Numbered from the stretch's first letter, positions 1 to 9,096 are shown. The stretch: DNA of 19,452 nt from an uncultured Agathobacter sp. (GCA_934358675.1 CAKRKX010000046.1:1-19452), one strand, 5' to 3'. A program made the numbers and translations. The notes: a model not told the origin generated them from the letters alone.

Positions 1-60
1 CTTCTACTCCATTCCTATTTATTTGTTAACACTGTTATGTATTTGCACGTGTTAAATAAT

Positions 61-100
61 AACACCGGCAAATTACTGCGTCAAGTAATTTGCCGGTGTT
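61..100. terminator. Strong hairpin terminator downstream of the amino-acid ABC operon
   Basis: A perfect 17-bp stem (arms 61-77 and 84-100) closes a 6-base loop, GCGTCA. The minus-strand operon stops at 135 and reads into this hairpin; on that strand the stem is followed by ATTATTTAA. On the plus strand it is followed by CATTTTTATTT, a better U-tract, so it may work in both directions and could also end a gene lying to the left of the window. No gene is visible in 1-134 apart from this structure. Confidence 0.8.
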
Positions 101-134
101 CATTTTTATTTCATATTTATTTTATTTTTTAATA

Positions 135-875
135 CTATCTCACTTTAGAAAGGAATTCCTGTAATCTTGCATTATTTGGATGGTCAAAAAACTTCTCCGG
201 ATCCGTATCCTCCTGAATATTTCGCTCATCAATGAAAAGCACACGGTTCGCAACTTCCCGGGCAAAAGCCATCTCATGCGTAACAACGATCATGGTCATT
301 CCGTCCTCCGCAAGTTCCTTCATGATGGCGAGAACCTCGCCCACCATCTCGGGATCAAGTGCGGAAGTCGGCTCGTCGAAAAGAATCACATCCGGATTCA
401 TTGCCATCGTACGCGCGATCGCGATACGCTGCTTCTGTCCACCGGATAAAGTACTCGGATAAGCATCTGCTTTTTCTGAAAGTCCAACCCTCTCCAAAAG
501 ACGCATTGCTTCATTCGACGCATCTTCTTTCGATACTTTTTTCAACTTCATCGGAGCAAGCATGATATTTTCTTTCACCGTCATATTCGGAAACAGATTA
601 AACTGTTGAAACACCATACCGATCTTCTGACGCACTTCATTAATATTCGTATTCCTGTCAAGAAGATCCGTTCCCTCAAAAATAATCTGTCCTGCTTCCG
701 GATGTTCCAATAAATTAAGTGAACGTAAAAACGTGGACTTACCACAGCCGGAAGGACCAACGATGGCGATCACTTCACCACGATAGATATTCGTGTTCAA
801 ATTTTCGAGGACCATGTGATCCCCATATGATTTACATAAATCTTTTACTTCAATCAATAATTCTCTATCTTGCAT
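135..875 (-). CDS. glnQ: Polar amino-acid ABC transporter ATP-binding protein (GlnQ/HisP type)
   Basis: This 246-residue cytoplasmic ATPase powers import of a polar amino acid through the permease encoded just upstream. All ABC motifs are present and in order: Walker [10 protein letters not shown] at about residues 40-48, the Q-loop around 90, the signature LSGGQKQR at 143-150, Walker [13 protein letters not shown] from about 164, and the switch histidine in VVTHEM. Its length is normal for the PAAT family (about 240-250 residues). The ATG at 875 follows a GGAG ribosome site, and the gene overlaps the 3' end of the fused binding-protein/permease gene by 11 nt, so the two are translationally coupled. 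The operon runs into the hairpin at 61-100. The family call is firm. The exact substrate (glutamine, cystine, arginine or another) cannot be read from the ATPase, so the symbol denotes the type only. Confidence 0.93.
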   Translation of the reverse strand: MQDRELLIEVKDLCKSYGDHMVLENLNTNIYRGEVIAIVGPSGCGKSTFLRSLNLLEHPEAGQIIFEGTDLLDRNTNINEVRQKIGMVFQQFNLFPNMTVKENIMLAPMKLKKVSKEDASNEAMRLLERVGLSEKADAYPSTLSGGQKQRIAIARTMAMNPDVILFDEPTSALDPEMVGEVLAIMKELAEDGMTMIVVTHEMAFAREVANRVLFIDERNIQEDTDPEKFFDHPNNARLQEFLSKVR

Positions 876-2403
876 CTTTTTTCAGTCTCCTTTCCAGACG
901 ACCAACCATGGATGTCATAAACATAACAATCACAAGGTATACGAGTGCTACTGCAATCAGTGGCATGAATGCCTCATAGGTATTGCTTCGGATGATATCT
1001 CCGGCCTTCGTCAGATCGACAAGACCAATGTATCCAACGATCGCACTCTCCTTCAGCAAAGCAATAAACTCGTTAAAGATTGCAGGAAGCGAGTTCTTAA
1101 CTGCCTGCGGAAGGATAATATGGCGCATGGTCTGTCCATATGTAAATCCAAGGCTTCGTCCTGCCTCAAACTGTCCGATTTCAACCGACATAATTCCCGC
1201 ACGGATTGCTTCCGAAACGTATGCGCCGGAATTCAATCCAAATGCAATGATGGCTGTCATGACCGGATTTGCTTTTACAGTAGCAAAAACAACAAAGTAA
1301 GCGATAAGAAGCTGAACCATCATAGGAGTTCCTCTAAAGATGGTCAGATAGATTTTAACCAGCACATTTAAAATGCGTATACCGATCGACTTTTCTTCAT
1401 TGCGGTCGTTGGCAACACGAATGATTGCAAATACAAACCCAAGCATAATACCGATCAATCCCGCAAATAGTGTAATAAGGATTGTGATGCCGAGACCCTT
1501 TGGAATGTACTTCCAGCGTCCCTTTTCTATAAACACCTGTTGAAACTTCTGTACAAATCCCTGTTTTGTAACTTTTGCACCGGTATTTACGATAATAACC
1601 TGTTTTGAAGTTGTATAGGATTCAGAAAAATCAATATTCTTTAAGCGATCTTCCGTAACGGTTAAACCGGCCGCTCCAAAGTCCGCTTTACCGGATTGCA
1701 CCGCAGCAATGATGGAATCAAATTCCATATCCGAAATCACGAGATTCATGCCAAGCCTGTCGCAGATTGCCTGCGCCATGTCTGCATCAATTCCGATAAT
1801 TTTTCCATTCTCATAATACTCATATGGTGGAAAAGCAGCGTTTGTCGCCATCGTGAGGGTTCCATTGTCTCTTGTCACATCATCCGGTGATACATACGGA
1901 GTTTCTCCAACATTGTCACCGATATAATTATCGGTGATCTTCTGCAACGTACCATCCTGCTTAATTTCATCCAATGCTCCGTTGATCTTGTTTAAGAGAT
2001 CATCATTGCCTTTTGCAACACAGATTGCATATTCTTCATTTGTAAACTCTTCATCAAGAATCTTAAGTTCCTGATTTTTGTCAACGAATGCGATTGCCGT
2101 CTGCTCATCAATAATGACACTGTCAATCTTGTTCTGCTTCAAGGCCTGTACGGCATCAGCCCCCTTATTATAGCGCACGACTTCTGTTCCCGCATCGTCG
2201 CCTTCATAATCGGAAGCATAAGTATCACCCACCGTACCGATCTGTACACCGATCTTTGAACCTTCGAGATCATCCACCCCGGAAATCACCTTATCCGGCG
2301 TCTGATCCGCTTTCTTTTGTCCGCATGCAGTCAGCGTCAGCAGCATCAAAGCTGTAAGAAGTATCACTGCAAGGGAGCGTTTCCTTGTTTGCATTTTTCT
2401 CAT
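865..2403 (-). CDS. Fused amino-acid binding lipoprotein and ABC permease with swapped binding lobes
   Basis: This 512-residue protein joins an extracellular amino-acid-binding domain to a HisM/GlnP-type membrane subunit. Residues 1-27 are a lipoprotein signal (LTLTAC, lipidated Cys27). Residues about 43-163 match the second lobe of SBP_bac_3 proteins ([38 protein letters not shown]). Residues about 180-273 match the first lobe ([36 protein letters not shown] with the ligand arginine). The order is therefore reversed relative to ordinary family members. From about residue 299 there is a permease domain with several membrane segments and the EAA loop [20 protein letters not shown]. The ATG at 2403 follows AAAGGA with 8-nt spacing. 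No separate binding-protein gene lies in the operon, so this domain is presumably the functional receptor. Substrate is unknown. Confidence 0.9.
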   Translation of the reverse strand: MRKMQTRKRSLAVILLTALMLLTLTACGQKKADQTPDKVISGVDDLEGSKIGVQIGTVGDTYASDYEGDDAGTEVVRYNKGADAVQALKQNKIDSVIIDEQTAIAFVDKNQELKILDEEFTNEEYAICVAKGNDDLLNKINGALDEIKQDGTLQKITDNYIGDNVGETPYVSPDDVTRDNGTLTMATNAAFPPYEYYENGKIIGIDADMAQAICDRLGMNLVISDMEFDSIIAAVQSGKADFGAAGLTVTEDRLKNIDFSESYTTSKQVIIVNTGAKVTKQGFVQKFQQVFIEKGRWKYIPKGLGITILITLFAGLIGIMLGFVFAIIRVANDRNEEKSIGIRILNVLVKIYLTIFRGTPMMVQLLIAYFVVFATVKANPVMTAIIAFGLNSGAYVSEAIRAGIMSVEIGQFEAGRSLGFTYGQTMRHIILPQAVKNSLPAIFNEFIALLKESAIVGYIGLVDLTKAGDIIRSNTYEAFMPLIAVALVYLVIVMFMTSMVGRLERRLKKDAR

Positions 2404-2579
2404 AATATATTCCTTTCTGGATCATCGATTTCTTTCTGGAATCCTATAATCCGCCAAATTACTTTCTATTCTACAATATTTCATCAATTATTGAAAGTAT
2501 TATTATACTATTTTTCTGCAAAAAATTGCATAAAAATACAACTTAAGACCGATGTTTTTCGTAATGTTAAGTTACTCCC

Positions 2580-2608
2580 TTGAAAGCCAGCGGAAAATCA
2601 TATAAAAT
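2580..2608 (+). promoter_or_regulatory. Candidate sigma-A promoter for the chemoreceptor gene
   Basis: TTGAAA (2580-2585) and TAAAAT (2603-2608) are separated by 17 bp, about 65 bp upstream of the ATG at 2675. It lies in the 271-bp divergent gap between the amino-acid transporter operon and the chemoreceptor. For the opposite strand only an isolated TATAAT (2507-2502) without a convincing -35 was found. No riboswitch-like structure is evident in this gap. Confidence 0.45.
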
Positions 2609-2674
2609 TAAAACAGATTATTCAAAAGAATTGTAAGATACTTACTAAGATACACAAGAAACGAGGAAACTTCT

Positions 2675-4789
2675 ATGAACTATGATGAAACACTATTTAA
2701 AGCCAAGGCCAACCAGAAGGCACGTCGTATCTGGCTGATCTTCGGTCTGCTTCTGACCGCAAACTACGGTGCAGATGTCAGCAACGGACTTTATCCGGTC
2801 AATGAGTATATCATTTTTATACTTCTGTGCTGGATTCCGTTTATTGCCGGAGATATTTTGTTAAAAGTCAAAGGAAAAGATACCGATCTCTATCGTCATG
2901 ATCTGTTTATCGGTTATGGAATCTTTTATACCTTCCTGATTTTCACAACAGATTCACCGATCGCATTCACTTATATTCTTCCAGTGACCAGTCTTCTTGT
3001 ATTATATAAGAACAGACGCTTTATGATCAATTGTGGAATCGCCAACATCATCAGTGTTCTTGCAAGTGCCCTCTATCACGGACTGGTACTCGGTCAGACA
3101 AGTGCTTCCGACATGAAGAATTATCAGTTACAGATTGCCTGCCTGATTCTCTGCTATGTATGCTACGTCATGTCCATCCGCCATCTTGTCGAATCAGACG
3201 GAGCTTTGACAGACAGTATCAAAGCGGATTTAAAACGCGTTGTCACAACCGTTGAAACGGTAAAGACTGCAAGTAACACGATCATGGACGGAATTACCGT
3301 TGTCCGCGAGATTGCAACCGAGAACAAACACGGTTCCGATGTTGTCGTACACGGAATGAATGAACTGACAGAACACAATGGTGAATTATTTGACCAGACA
3401 GAATCTTCAAAGGATATGACAACGGATATCAGTGCTCAGGTACAGCATGTGGCAGCGATGATCAATGAGATGGTGGAACTTACCGCGGAATCCGTCAAAC
3501 ACGCACAGACAAGTTCCGGAGATCTCGACTCCCTTGTCACAACAACCGGAACGATGGTCAAACTCTCTTCCGAGGTAGAGCAGGTACTCGTTGCATTCAA
3601 GGAGGAATTTGAAACCGTAAAGAATCAGACGAGCACAATTGAAGATATCAATGATCAGACGAACCTTCTGGCTCTCAATGCCTCCATTGAGGCAGCACGT
3701 GCAGGAGAAGCCGGCAAAGGTTTTGCAGTCGTTGCCGAGCAGATTCGCAAACTAAGTGCAGAGACGCAGTCTTCTTCCGGTCAGATTCAGGAAGCTCTCA
3801 TGCGTCTTGATGAGACAACTGCCAAGATGACCTCTTCCATTGAACAGACCTTACAGTTAATTCAGCTTACACTTGAAAAAGTTACACAGACCGGAGAAAA
3901 CGTAAGCAAAATTAATGAGGATTCTTCCCAGCTTGGAGAACACATTCAGGTAATTGATTCTGCAATGAAAGAAGTTGAATCTTCAAATATTCAGTTAGTC
4001 AGCAATATGGAGCAGGTATCCCAGATTGTAGAAACTATGACAGGCTGCATCGCTGATTCAGATGAGATCAGCCGCAGAATGCTTGGCAAATACAATGAAA
4101 GTGCTACTAACATCAATCAGATTGAGGATACGATCGCATCGCTGATGTGTGAGCTTGGAATCGGCGGCTTCATGGGACTTGAAGATATCGAAGCCGGAAT
4201 GAAAGTAAAGGTAACGGTCAACAAACCTATGGGAAATGATTATTTCCACGGAGAAATTGTTTCCTGCGAAGATACCGGATTTACAGTGGTTCTTCCAGAG
4301 ACCTCAACCAGAGAAACACTTTCCAATTGTGACATTCAGGCAACGGTTGGAAACGTACTCTATTGTTGGGAGAAAACAACACTTACGCCTACCCGCGTCG
4401 GTCGTACGGATGCATTTGCAGTGCGCATTAATTCACGTCCGATCATTCGCAACCGTCGAAAATATCCGCGCCTTGATATGAGTAATCCATGTACTATTAC
4501 ATTAAAAGATTCCGGACAGAAATATTCCGGACGCCTGGATAATATCAGTGCAAACGGTTTTGCTTTGATCACCTATGATTCTTCCTTCATGGATAACAAA
4601 GGAAAGGATATTACGATCCAGATTGAGAATTTTGCACTTCCGCAACATTCCACACTGGACGGACGCATCATCCGCTGTTCCAGCAATAATGGCACCTATC
4701 TGGTTGGATGCCAGCTACCGGAAGATAATTACGATATCAAAGTATATGTTGAGAATTGTCAGAAACAGGGCAAGAAAGCATTCAACTAA
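2675..4789 (+). CDS. Membrane methyl-accepting chemotaxis protein with C-terminal YcgR-like PilZ module
   Basis: This is a 704-residue chemoreceptor. Residues about 17-172 contain about six hydrophobic membrane segments with only short loops and no sizeable extracellular sensor domain. A long cytoplasmic coiled-coil region follows, with the classic MCP signalling tip around residues 320-365 ([21 protein letters not shown], then [18 protein letters not shown]), which contacts CheA/CheW. After the coiled coil, residues about 507-590 resemble the YcgR N-terminal (PilZN) domain. Residues about 593-690 are a PilZ domain with the c-di-GMP-binding motifs RKYPR (R595-R599) and DNISANG (622-628). By family knowledge PilZ domains with both motifs bind c-di-GMP. 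The start is supported by GAGGAA upstream. The gene is monocistronic and convergent with the purine permease. A role linking chemotaxis or motility to c-di-GMP is inference. Confidence 0.9.
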   Translation: MNYDETLFKAKANQKARRIWLIFGLLLTANYGADVSNGLYPVNEYIIFILLCWIPFIAGDILLKVKGKDTDLYRHDLFIGYGIFYTFLIFTTDSPIAFTYILPVTSLLVLYKNRRFMINCGIANIISVLASALYHGLVLGQTSASDMKNYQLQIACLILCYVCYVMSIRHLVESDGALTDSIKADLKRVVTTVETVKTASNTIMDGITVVREIATENKHGSDVVVHGMNELTEHNGELFDQTESSKDMTTDISAQVQHVAAMINEMVELTAESVKHAQTSSGDLDSLVTTTGTMVKLSSEVEQVLVAFKEEFETVKNQTSTIEDINDQTNLLALNASIEAARAGEAGKGFAVVAEQIRKLSAETQSSSGQIQEALMRLDETTAKMTSSIEQTLQLIQLTLEKVTQTGENVSKINEDSSQLGEHIQVIDSAMKEVESSNIQLVSNMEQVSQIVETMTGCIADSDEISRRMLGKYNESATNINQIEDTIASLMCELGIGGFMGLEDIEAGMKVKVTVNKPMGNDYFHGEIVSCEDTGFTVVLPETSTRETLSNCDIQATVGNVLYCWEKTTLTPTRVGRTDAFAVRINSRPIIRNRRKYPRLDMSNPCTITLKDSGQKYSGRLDNISANGFALITYDSSFMDNKGKDITIQIENFALPQHSTLDGRIIRCSSNNGTYLVGCQLPEDNYDIKVYVENCQKQGKKAFN

Positions 4790-4798
4790 TATAAAATC

Positions 4799-4830
4799 AA
4801 CCCTCTCATATATTAATATATGGGAGGGTT
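4799..4830. terminator. Hairpin 10 nt downstream of the chemoreceptor gene
   Basis: The arms AACCCTC-T-CATATAT (4799-4813) and ATATATG-G-GAGGGTT (4816-4830) pair over 15 positions with one T·G wobble around a central TA. On the plus strand no U-tract follows (CAGACTG). On the minus strand the hairpin is followed by GATTTTATAT, so it could be the last barrier for transcripts leaving the purine permease gene. Its right arm shares 4 bases (4827-4830) with the next inverted repeat, so the two stems compete. Confidence 0.55.
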
Positions 4831-4887
4831 CAGACTGTAGACAAAGTCCTCGGCATTTTGCCGAGGACTTTGTCTACAGTCTGAACC
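4827..4887. repeat. Perfect 28-bp inverted repeat between convergent genes
   Basis: The left arm is 4827-4854 and the right arm 4860-4887. They are exact reverse complements around a 5-base loop, ATTTT. The arm begins GGTTCAGACTG and ends GTCCTCGGC at the loop. The stem is far longer than needed for a rho-independent terminator, and neither side has a U-tract immediately after it. It may be a bidirectional transcription barrier, an RNA-processing hairpin or a small palindromic repeat element. Function is unknown. Confidence 0.85.
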
Positions 4888-4914
4888 TTCCGCATCAGCG
4901 GAAGGCTTTCCTTT
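4886..4914 (+). terminator. Rho-independent terminator for the chemoreceptor transcript
   Basis: CCTTCCGC (4886-4893) pairs with GCGGAAGG (4898-4905) around loop ATCA, followed by CTTTCCTTTTT. This is the canonical terminator form for plus-strand transcription coming from the chemoreceptor gene. It ends directly against the stop codon of the convergent permease gene at 4915-4917. Confidence 0.75.
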
Positions 4915-6312
4915 TTACGTTTCTTTTTCTTTTGGAAGAATGATATTCAAAAGGATCGCAACAAGCGCCGCCGGCACAATTCCGGATCCGCCGAATACAA
5001 GCTGGACAAGCTGCGGTGCATTGGCAAGAATACCAGGATTTGATCCCATTCCGTATCCAACACCGAGTGCCACAGAAACGATGGATAGATTTCTGGCATT
5101 TAACGGATTTTTGGTAATCAGCTGAATACCACTGATAACAATCGATGAAAACATCATGACCGCGGCTCCGCCAAGAACCGATTGCGGCATAATGGAGATC
5201 AATGCTGCAAGCTTCGGACATAGTCCGCACAGGATCAAAAAGATTGCTCCCGTTGACAATGCGAACAGATTGACGACCTTCGTCATCGTAACAAGACCGA
5301 CATTCTGGCTGAATGAAGTATTTGGCAGTACACCGAATAATGCAGCGAACGAAGATCCAAGTCCATCACACATAACTCCACCGGAAAGCTCCTTATCCGT
5401 TGCCTCTCTTCCGAGTCCGCCTTCCATTACGCCGGAAATATCCCCTACTGTCTCAACTGCAGTCACAATAAACATGATAAGAACCGGAAGTATGGCTCTC
5501 AGATCAAAAACAGGTTTCACCGGCATAAATTTTGGGATTTCGAACCAAGAAGCAGCTGCAACCTTGTCCCAGTTTAGAACCCACGCTTTCGTATATTCCA
5601 CACCATCGGCATTAATCCCTGTTGTAGGTAAAACAATTCCCATGATAAATGCAGCTATGTATCCGAAAACAATGCCGAGTAAAATGGATGAGGAACTGAA
5701 AAATCCTTTTGTAAAATGTTTAAAGAATAAAATAGCAGCAAGTACAAACAACGCCAGTAACAGATTTTCCATCGAGCCGAAATCCGCTGCATTATTTCCG
5801 CCACCAAATGAATTGATTCCAACGGAAATCAGGCTAAGTCCGATCGACATAACAACCGTACCGGTTACAACTGCAGGAAAAAACCGGCGTAGCGGCTTTA
5901 AGAAAAAGCCCAAAACCGTCTCAAACAATCCGCCGATAATCGATGCTCCCATGATGGCTCCATAGGCAAGGACTCCTCCTCCCATCGATGTCGCAACACT
6001 GTTAAATACACCGATAAATCCGGAAGATGTGCCCATGATGATCGGCACGCGGCCTCCTACCGGTCCAATGGTAAAAAGCTGTACAAGTGTGACAATGCCG
6101 GCAATCAGCATTGCATTCTGAAGCAGGGAAAGCTGTAGATCGGCAAACTCTCCTCCCGCCAGTCCGCAGGTTCCTGTAATAATAAGAAGCGGTGTCAGGT
6201 TTCCGACGAACATGGCCAGCACATGCTGGAGTCCGAGTGGAATCGCCTGTGACAAAGGCATTTTCCCTTCCATCTGGAAGGCAGTATCCGATAACTTTAA
6301 AATCTTTTTCAT
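4915..6312 (-). CDS. NCS2 family purine permease (xanthine/urate type)
   Basis: This 465-residue inner-membrane transporter has about 12-14 hydrophobic segments. NCS2 hallmarks are present: a QH pair in the first segment (residues 29-30), the conserved acidic AVETVGD (Glu287), and the NAT signature QNVGLVTMTK (336-345). A Gln at the first signature position is typical of xanthine/urate carriers such as XanQ and UapA, whereas uracil carriers such as UraA have Glu. The ATG at 6312 is chosen because GAGGAG lies 7 nt upstream; an in-frame ATG at 6327, which overlaps the preceding stop codon, would add only MRRTH and has no ribosome site. It is the last gene of the xdh operon, which supports a purine substrate for the neighbouring oxidoreductase. 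The exact purine is not determined. Confidence 0.9.
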   Translation of the reverse strand: MKKILKLSDTAFQMEGKMPLSQAIPLGLQHVLAMFVGNLTPLLIITGTCGLAGGEFADLQLSLLQNAMLIAGIVTLVQLFTIGPVGGRVPIIMGTSSGFIGVFNSVATSMGGGVLAYGAIMGASIIGGLFETVLGFFLKPLRRFFPAVVTGTVVMSIGLSLISVGINSFGGGNNAADFGSMENLLLALFVLAAILFFKHFTKGFFSSSSILLGIVFGYIAAFIMGIVLPTTGINADGVEYTKAWVLNWDKVAAASWFEIPKFMPVKPVFDLRAILPVLIMFIVTAVETVGDISGVMEGGLGREATDKELSGGVMCDGLGSSFAALFGVLPNTSFSQNVGLVTMTKVVNLFALSTGAIFLILCGLCPKLAALISIMPQSVLGGAAVMMFSSIVISGIQLITKNPLNARNLSIVSVALGVGYGMGSNPGILANAPQLVQLVFGGSGIVPAALVAILLNIILPKEKET

Positions 6313-6319
6313 ATGTGTT

Positions 6320-6325
6320 CTCCTC
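6320..6325 (-). promoter_or_regulatory. Ribosome binding site that sets the permease start
   Basis: GAGGAG on the minus strand lies 7 nt before ATG 6312 and immediately after the alternative ATG at 6327. It overlaps the stop codon of the Mo-subunit gene (6324-6326), so the permease is translationally coupled to it. Confidence 0.75.
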
Positions 6326-8624
6326 ATAGCTGTTTATTTTCAGGCATAGACATAAGAATCTTTTCCGGAGTAATCGGAAGTTCCCTGTGCCATACGCCGG
6401 TTGCACGATAAATTGCATGGGCAATTGCCGGTGCCGGAGTATTGATTACAATTTCTCCGAGTGATTTTGCTCCAAACGGTCCCGTCTCTTCGTAACTGTT
6501 CTCAAATTCGACATGAATTTGTCCCATATCCAGTCGGGTCGGTATCTTATACTGCATGAAATTCGTCTCATTCAGTCGACCGTTTCTGTCATAAGTTACA
6601 TTTTCAAACAAGGTGTGGCCGATGCCCTGTACAATTCCACCCTCTACCTGAACCCTTGCCAAAGCCGGATTAATTGCAATACCGCAGTCGGCAACTGCAG
6701 TATAATTTAAAATTTTTGTTTCACCGGTAAAACGATCCAGTTCGATTTCCACCATTCCGACCATATAGGGCGGCGGCGATACCGGAGAAGAATGCGTTGC
6801 TGTGGCAACTGCCGCAATATTGTTTGAGACCTGATCCTTCACGCTGATTTTTTCAAGTGAAACCGTCTGCCCCGTATGCACATTGCGCGCCTGTCTGTTC
6901 TCATATATCATTTCATCCGGATTGCAGTCAAGAATTCCGGCAGCGATCGCACAGAGCTTCTCTTTCAATTCCGCACAGGCAATCTCTACGGCTTTACCTG
7001 TAACATAGGTTGTGGAAGATGCATAAGAACCGGAATCATAAGGCGACGCATCCGTATCGGCGCCGAATACCGCAACATCCTCAACCGGACATTCCATGCA
7101 TTCCGCAACCATCTGTGCAAGAATCGTATCGCACCCGGTTCCCATGTCTGCAGCACCAATGATCAGGTTAAAGGTTCCGTCATCCGCAAGTTTGATCGTT
7201 GCCGATCCGACATCCACATTTGAAATACCCGATCCCTGCATTGCCATCGCAACACCGGCAGATCTGACTTTTCCGTTTCCCATATCCCGTACCGGATATT
7301 TTTCATCCCAATGAAACAATTCTTTGCATTTTTTCATGCACCGGTCAAGCGCACAGGCATTTGCAGTCTCGCCAAAATAGGCTGGCATCTTCATGCCTTC
7401 GCGAACCATATTCTGTTCGCGGATAACCGTAGGGTCTATTCCGAGTTGTTCCGCCAGTTCATTCACGCTGGTTTCCACAGCAAAAATTCCCTGCGTCGCC
7501 CCATATCCGCGATAGGCTCCGGCCGCCATCGTATTTGTATAAACCACATCATATGCGAAACGATGTGCTTCAAGTCCTCCGGTATAAAGCGGAATCGATT
7601 TATGTCCGCTCAAGCCTACGGTTGTCGGTCCGTGTTCACCGTAAGCACCGGAATTGGAAAGCGTATACAGATCCAGTCCGCGGATATGTCCGTCCCGGTC
7701 GGCACCAAGGCGTACACGTACTTCCATCTCATGCCGTGGAGATCCTGCAGTCATAGCCTCTTCTCTGGTAAAAATAAGTTTTGCCGGTCTGCCTGTTTTC
7801 ATGGTGACAAACGCAGGATATACTTCACTGACCGCTGTCTGTTTTGCTCCGAATCCACCGCCGATACGCGGCTTTTCCACACGTATCATGCTTTTTTTAA
7901 TCCCCAAAGCATTCGACAAGATTCGTCTTACGTGAAAGACGATCTGGGTCGATGAGATCACATGCAGTCTGCCATACCGGTCAAAGCTCGTATATGTGCG
8001 GAATGTTTCCATCATCGCCTGACTGAATGCGCGCATATGGTAGGTGTGATCAAGCACCTCGTCACAATCAGCCAGAACGGCATCAACGTCTCCGTTTCCA
8101 TCGATTTCGGAGGCAACCAGATTCCGTTTAGAATCCCCTCCCACCTCGACAGGCGGAAACCAGTCCTCTTCCGGATGAACAAGTACTTCATTGTCTTTTG
8201 CCTTATGAAAATCCAAAACAGGCTCCAATTCACGATAGGTTACCTTGATCAGTTTCATTGCCTTTAAAGCGGCCTTCTCATCTTCCGCTGCAATAATTGC
8301 AACCACATCCCCGACAAACCGCACGTGGCGGTCTATGATCAGACGGTCATACGGGGAAGGTTCCGGATACGTCTGCCCGGCGATCGCAAAACGATGATTC
8401 GGAACATCTTTCCAGGTGTAGATCGCTACAACCCCGGGTACCTTTTGTGCAACAGAGATCTGGACATCTTCGACAATTGCGTTTGCCTTCGTACTTCTGA
8501 GAAGTTTCACGGTCAGCGCATCACCTGTGATATCGTCCACATAAACCGGTTTTCCCAAAAGAAGCTGCATCGCATCTTTTTTGGGAATCGACTTGTGAAC
8601 TGCCTGATATTCTTTATGCTCCAT
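6324..8624 (-). CDS. xdhA: Xanthine-dehydrogenase-type molybdenum hydroxylase, large Mo-cofactor subunit
   Basis: This 766-residue catalytic subunit of a xanthine oxidase-family enzyme hydroxylates an aromatic or purine substrate at molybdopterin-Mo. It has an N-terminal hammerhead domain (residues about 20-140) and then the Mo-binding region with RIGGGFGAKQ (253-262), GAYRGYGATQ (369-378), GAADMGTGCDT (490-500) and KSLGE (720-724). The Arg372 and Glu724 equivalents of bovine Arg880 and Glu1261 are kept. The residue matching substrate-binding Glu802 is Gln262, and the usual MGQG is MGTG. The ATG at 8624 follows AGGAGG; an open frame upstream to 8777 is out-of-frame coding inside the 2Fe-2S gene. 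The gene overlaps the 2Fe-2S gene by 11 nt. It resembles E. coli XdhA (about 750 residues) in size. Xanthine is the best guess for substrate because a purine permease follows. Confidence 0.87.
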   Translation of the reverse strand: MEHKEYQAVHKSIPKKDAMQLLLGKPVYVDDITGDALTVKLLRSTKANAIVEDVQISVAQKVPGVVAIYTWKDVPNHRFAIAGQTYPEPSPYDRLIIDRHVRFVGDVVAIIAAEDEKAALKAMKLIKVTYRELEPVLDFHKAKDNEVLVHPEEDWFPPVEVGGDSKRNLVASEIDGNGDVDAVLADCDEVLDHTYHMRAFSQAMMETFRTYTSFDRYGRLHVISSTQIVFHVRRILSNALGIKKSMIRVEKPRIGGGFGAKQTAVSEVYPAFVTMKTGRPAKLIFTREEAMTAGSPRHEMEVRVRLGADRDGHIRGLDLYTLSNSGAYGEHGPTTVGLSGHKSIPLYTGGLEAHRFAYDVVYTNTMAAGAYRGYGATQGIFAVETSVNELAEQLGIDPTVIREQNMVREGMKMPAYFGETANACALDRCMKKCKELFHWDEKYPVRDMGNGKVRSAGVAMAMQGSGISNVDVGSATIKLADDGTFNLIIGAADMGTGCDTILAQMVAECMECPVEDVAVFGADTDASPYDSGSYASSTTYVTGKAVEIACAELKEKLCAIAAGILDCNPDEMIYENRQARNVHTGQTVSLEKISVKDQVSNNIAAVATATHSSPVSPPPYMVGMVEIELDRFTGETKILNYTAVADCGIAINPALARVQVEGGIVQGIGHTLFENVTYDRNGRLNETNFMQYKIPTRLDMGQIHVEFENSYEETGPFGAKSLGEIVINTPAPAIAHAIYRATGVWHRELPITPEKILMSMPENKQL

Positions 8625-9096
8625 GACTGCCTCCTTTGTTCTTCTGCTTCCTGCTGTCCAGATAGTTGCGGATGCCACGGAGCTGTCCCTCATATCCCGT
8701 GCATCTGCACAGATTTCCTGCAAGAAATGCCCGGATTTCATCGTCGGTCGGATCCGGATTCTCGCGCAGCAGCGCAATCGTGTTCATAACAAACCCCGGA
8801 TTGCAAAATCCACATTGATCCGCTCCCTGCGCTGCGATATAAGTAACAAATTCCGCCGCTTCCTCCTGCAAGCCTTCCAGCGTTTGTACAGCATGTCCAT
8901 CAGCTCTTGCAGCAAGAATGGAACAGGACAGAACCGGCACTTCATCCATCAGGACTGTGCACAGTCCGCAGTTGGCAGTCTCGCAGCCGCGTTTCACACT
9001 ATAGCAGCCATGCTGCCTCAAAAAATCGATCAGAAGAAGATCCGGTTCAATCTGTTGCTTAATCGCTTTGTTATTAACATGAATACAGACTTCCAT
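8614..9096 (-). CDS. xdhC: Molybdenum hydroxylase 2Fe-2S subunit
   Basis: This is a 160-residue electron-transfer subunit of the xanthine dehydrogenase family. It carries all eight cysteines for two [2Fe-2S] clusters: Cys38, Cys43, Cys46 and Cys58 in the N-terminal ferredoxin-like fold (CETANCGLC), and Cys95, Cys98, Cys130 and Cys132 in the C-terminal helical domain (CGFC and CRC). The ATG at 9096 is preferred over the in-frame GTG at 9099 because AAAGGAGG sits 7 nt before the ATG, and the ATG overlaps the previous stop as TGATG. The symbol follows E. coli xdhABC, where the iron-sulfur subunit is XdhC; other nomenclatures use xdhC for an unrelated chaperone. Electrons pass from the Mo site through these clusters to FAD. 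Length and motifs are normal. Confidence 0.93.
   Translation of the reverse strand: MEVCIHVNNKAIKQQIEPDLLLIDFLRQHGCYSVKRGCETANCGLCTVLMDEVPVLSCSILAARADGHAVQTLEGLQEEAAEFVTYIAAQGADQCGFCNPGFVMNTIALLRENPDPTDDEIRAFLAGNLCRCTGYEGQLRGIRNYLDSRKQKNKGGSHGA

Noticed and set aside
2531..2555. Sigma-D-like motility promoter (TAAA ... ACCGATGT) upstream of the chemoreceptor
   Set aside because: The spacing is 13 instead of the expected 15, and the -10 has two mismatches to GCCGATAT. The TTGAAA/TAAAAT pair at 2580-2608 is better.
5156..5965. Open frame of 269 codons on the plus strand
   Set aside because: It lies wholly inside the purine permease gene on the opposite strand, which has clear family motifs. 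The translated sequence has low-complexity Pro/Asn/Thr runs and no recognisable domain or ribosome site.
7311..7955. Open frame of 214 codons on the plus strand
   Set aside because: It is antisense to the Mo-subunit gene, with Cys/His/Arg-rich composition typical of a shadow frame and no family resemblance.
8625..8777. N-terminal extension of the Mo subunit to 8777
   Set aside because: The extra 51 residues are an out-of-frame reading of the 2Fe-2S gene. The ATG at 8624 has a strong AGGAGG site and gives the expected family N-terminus.
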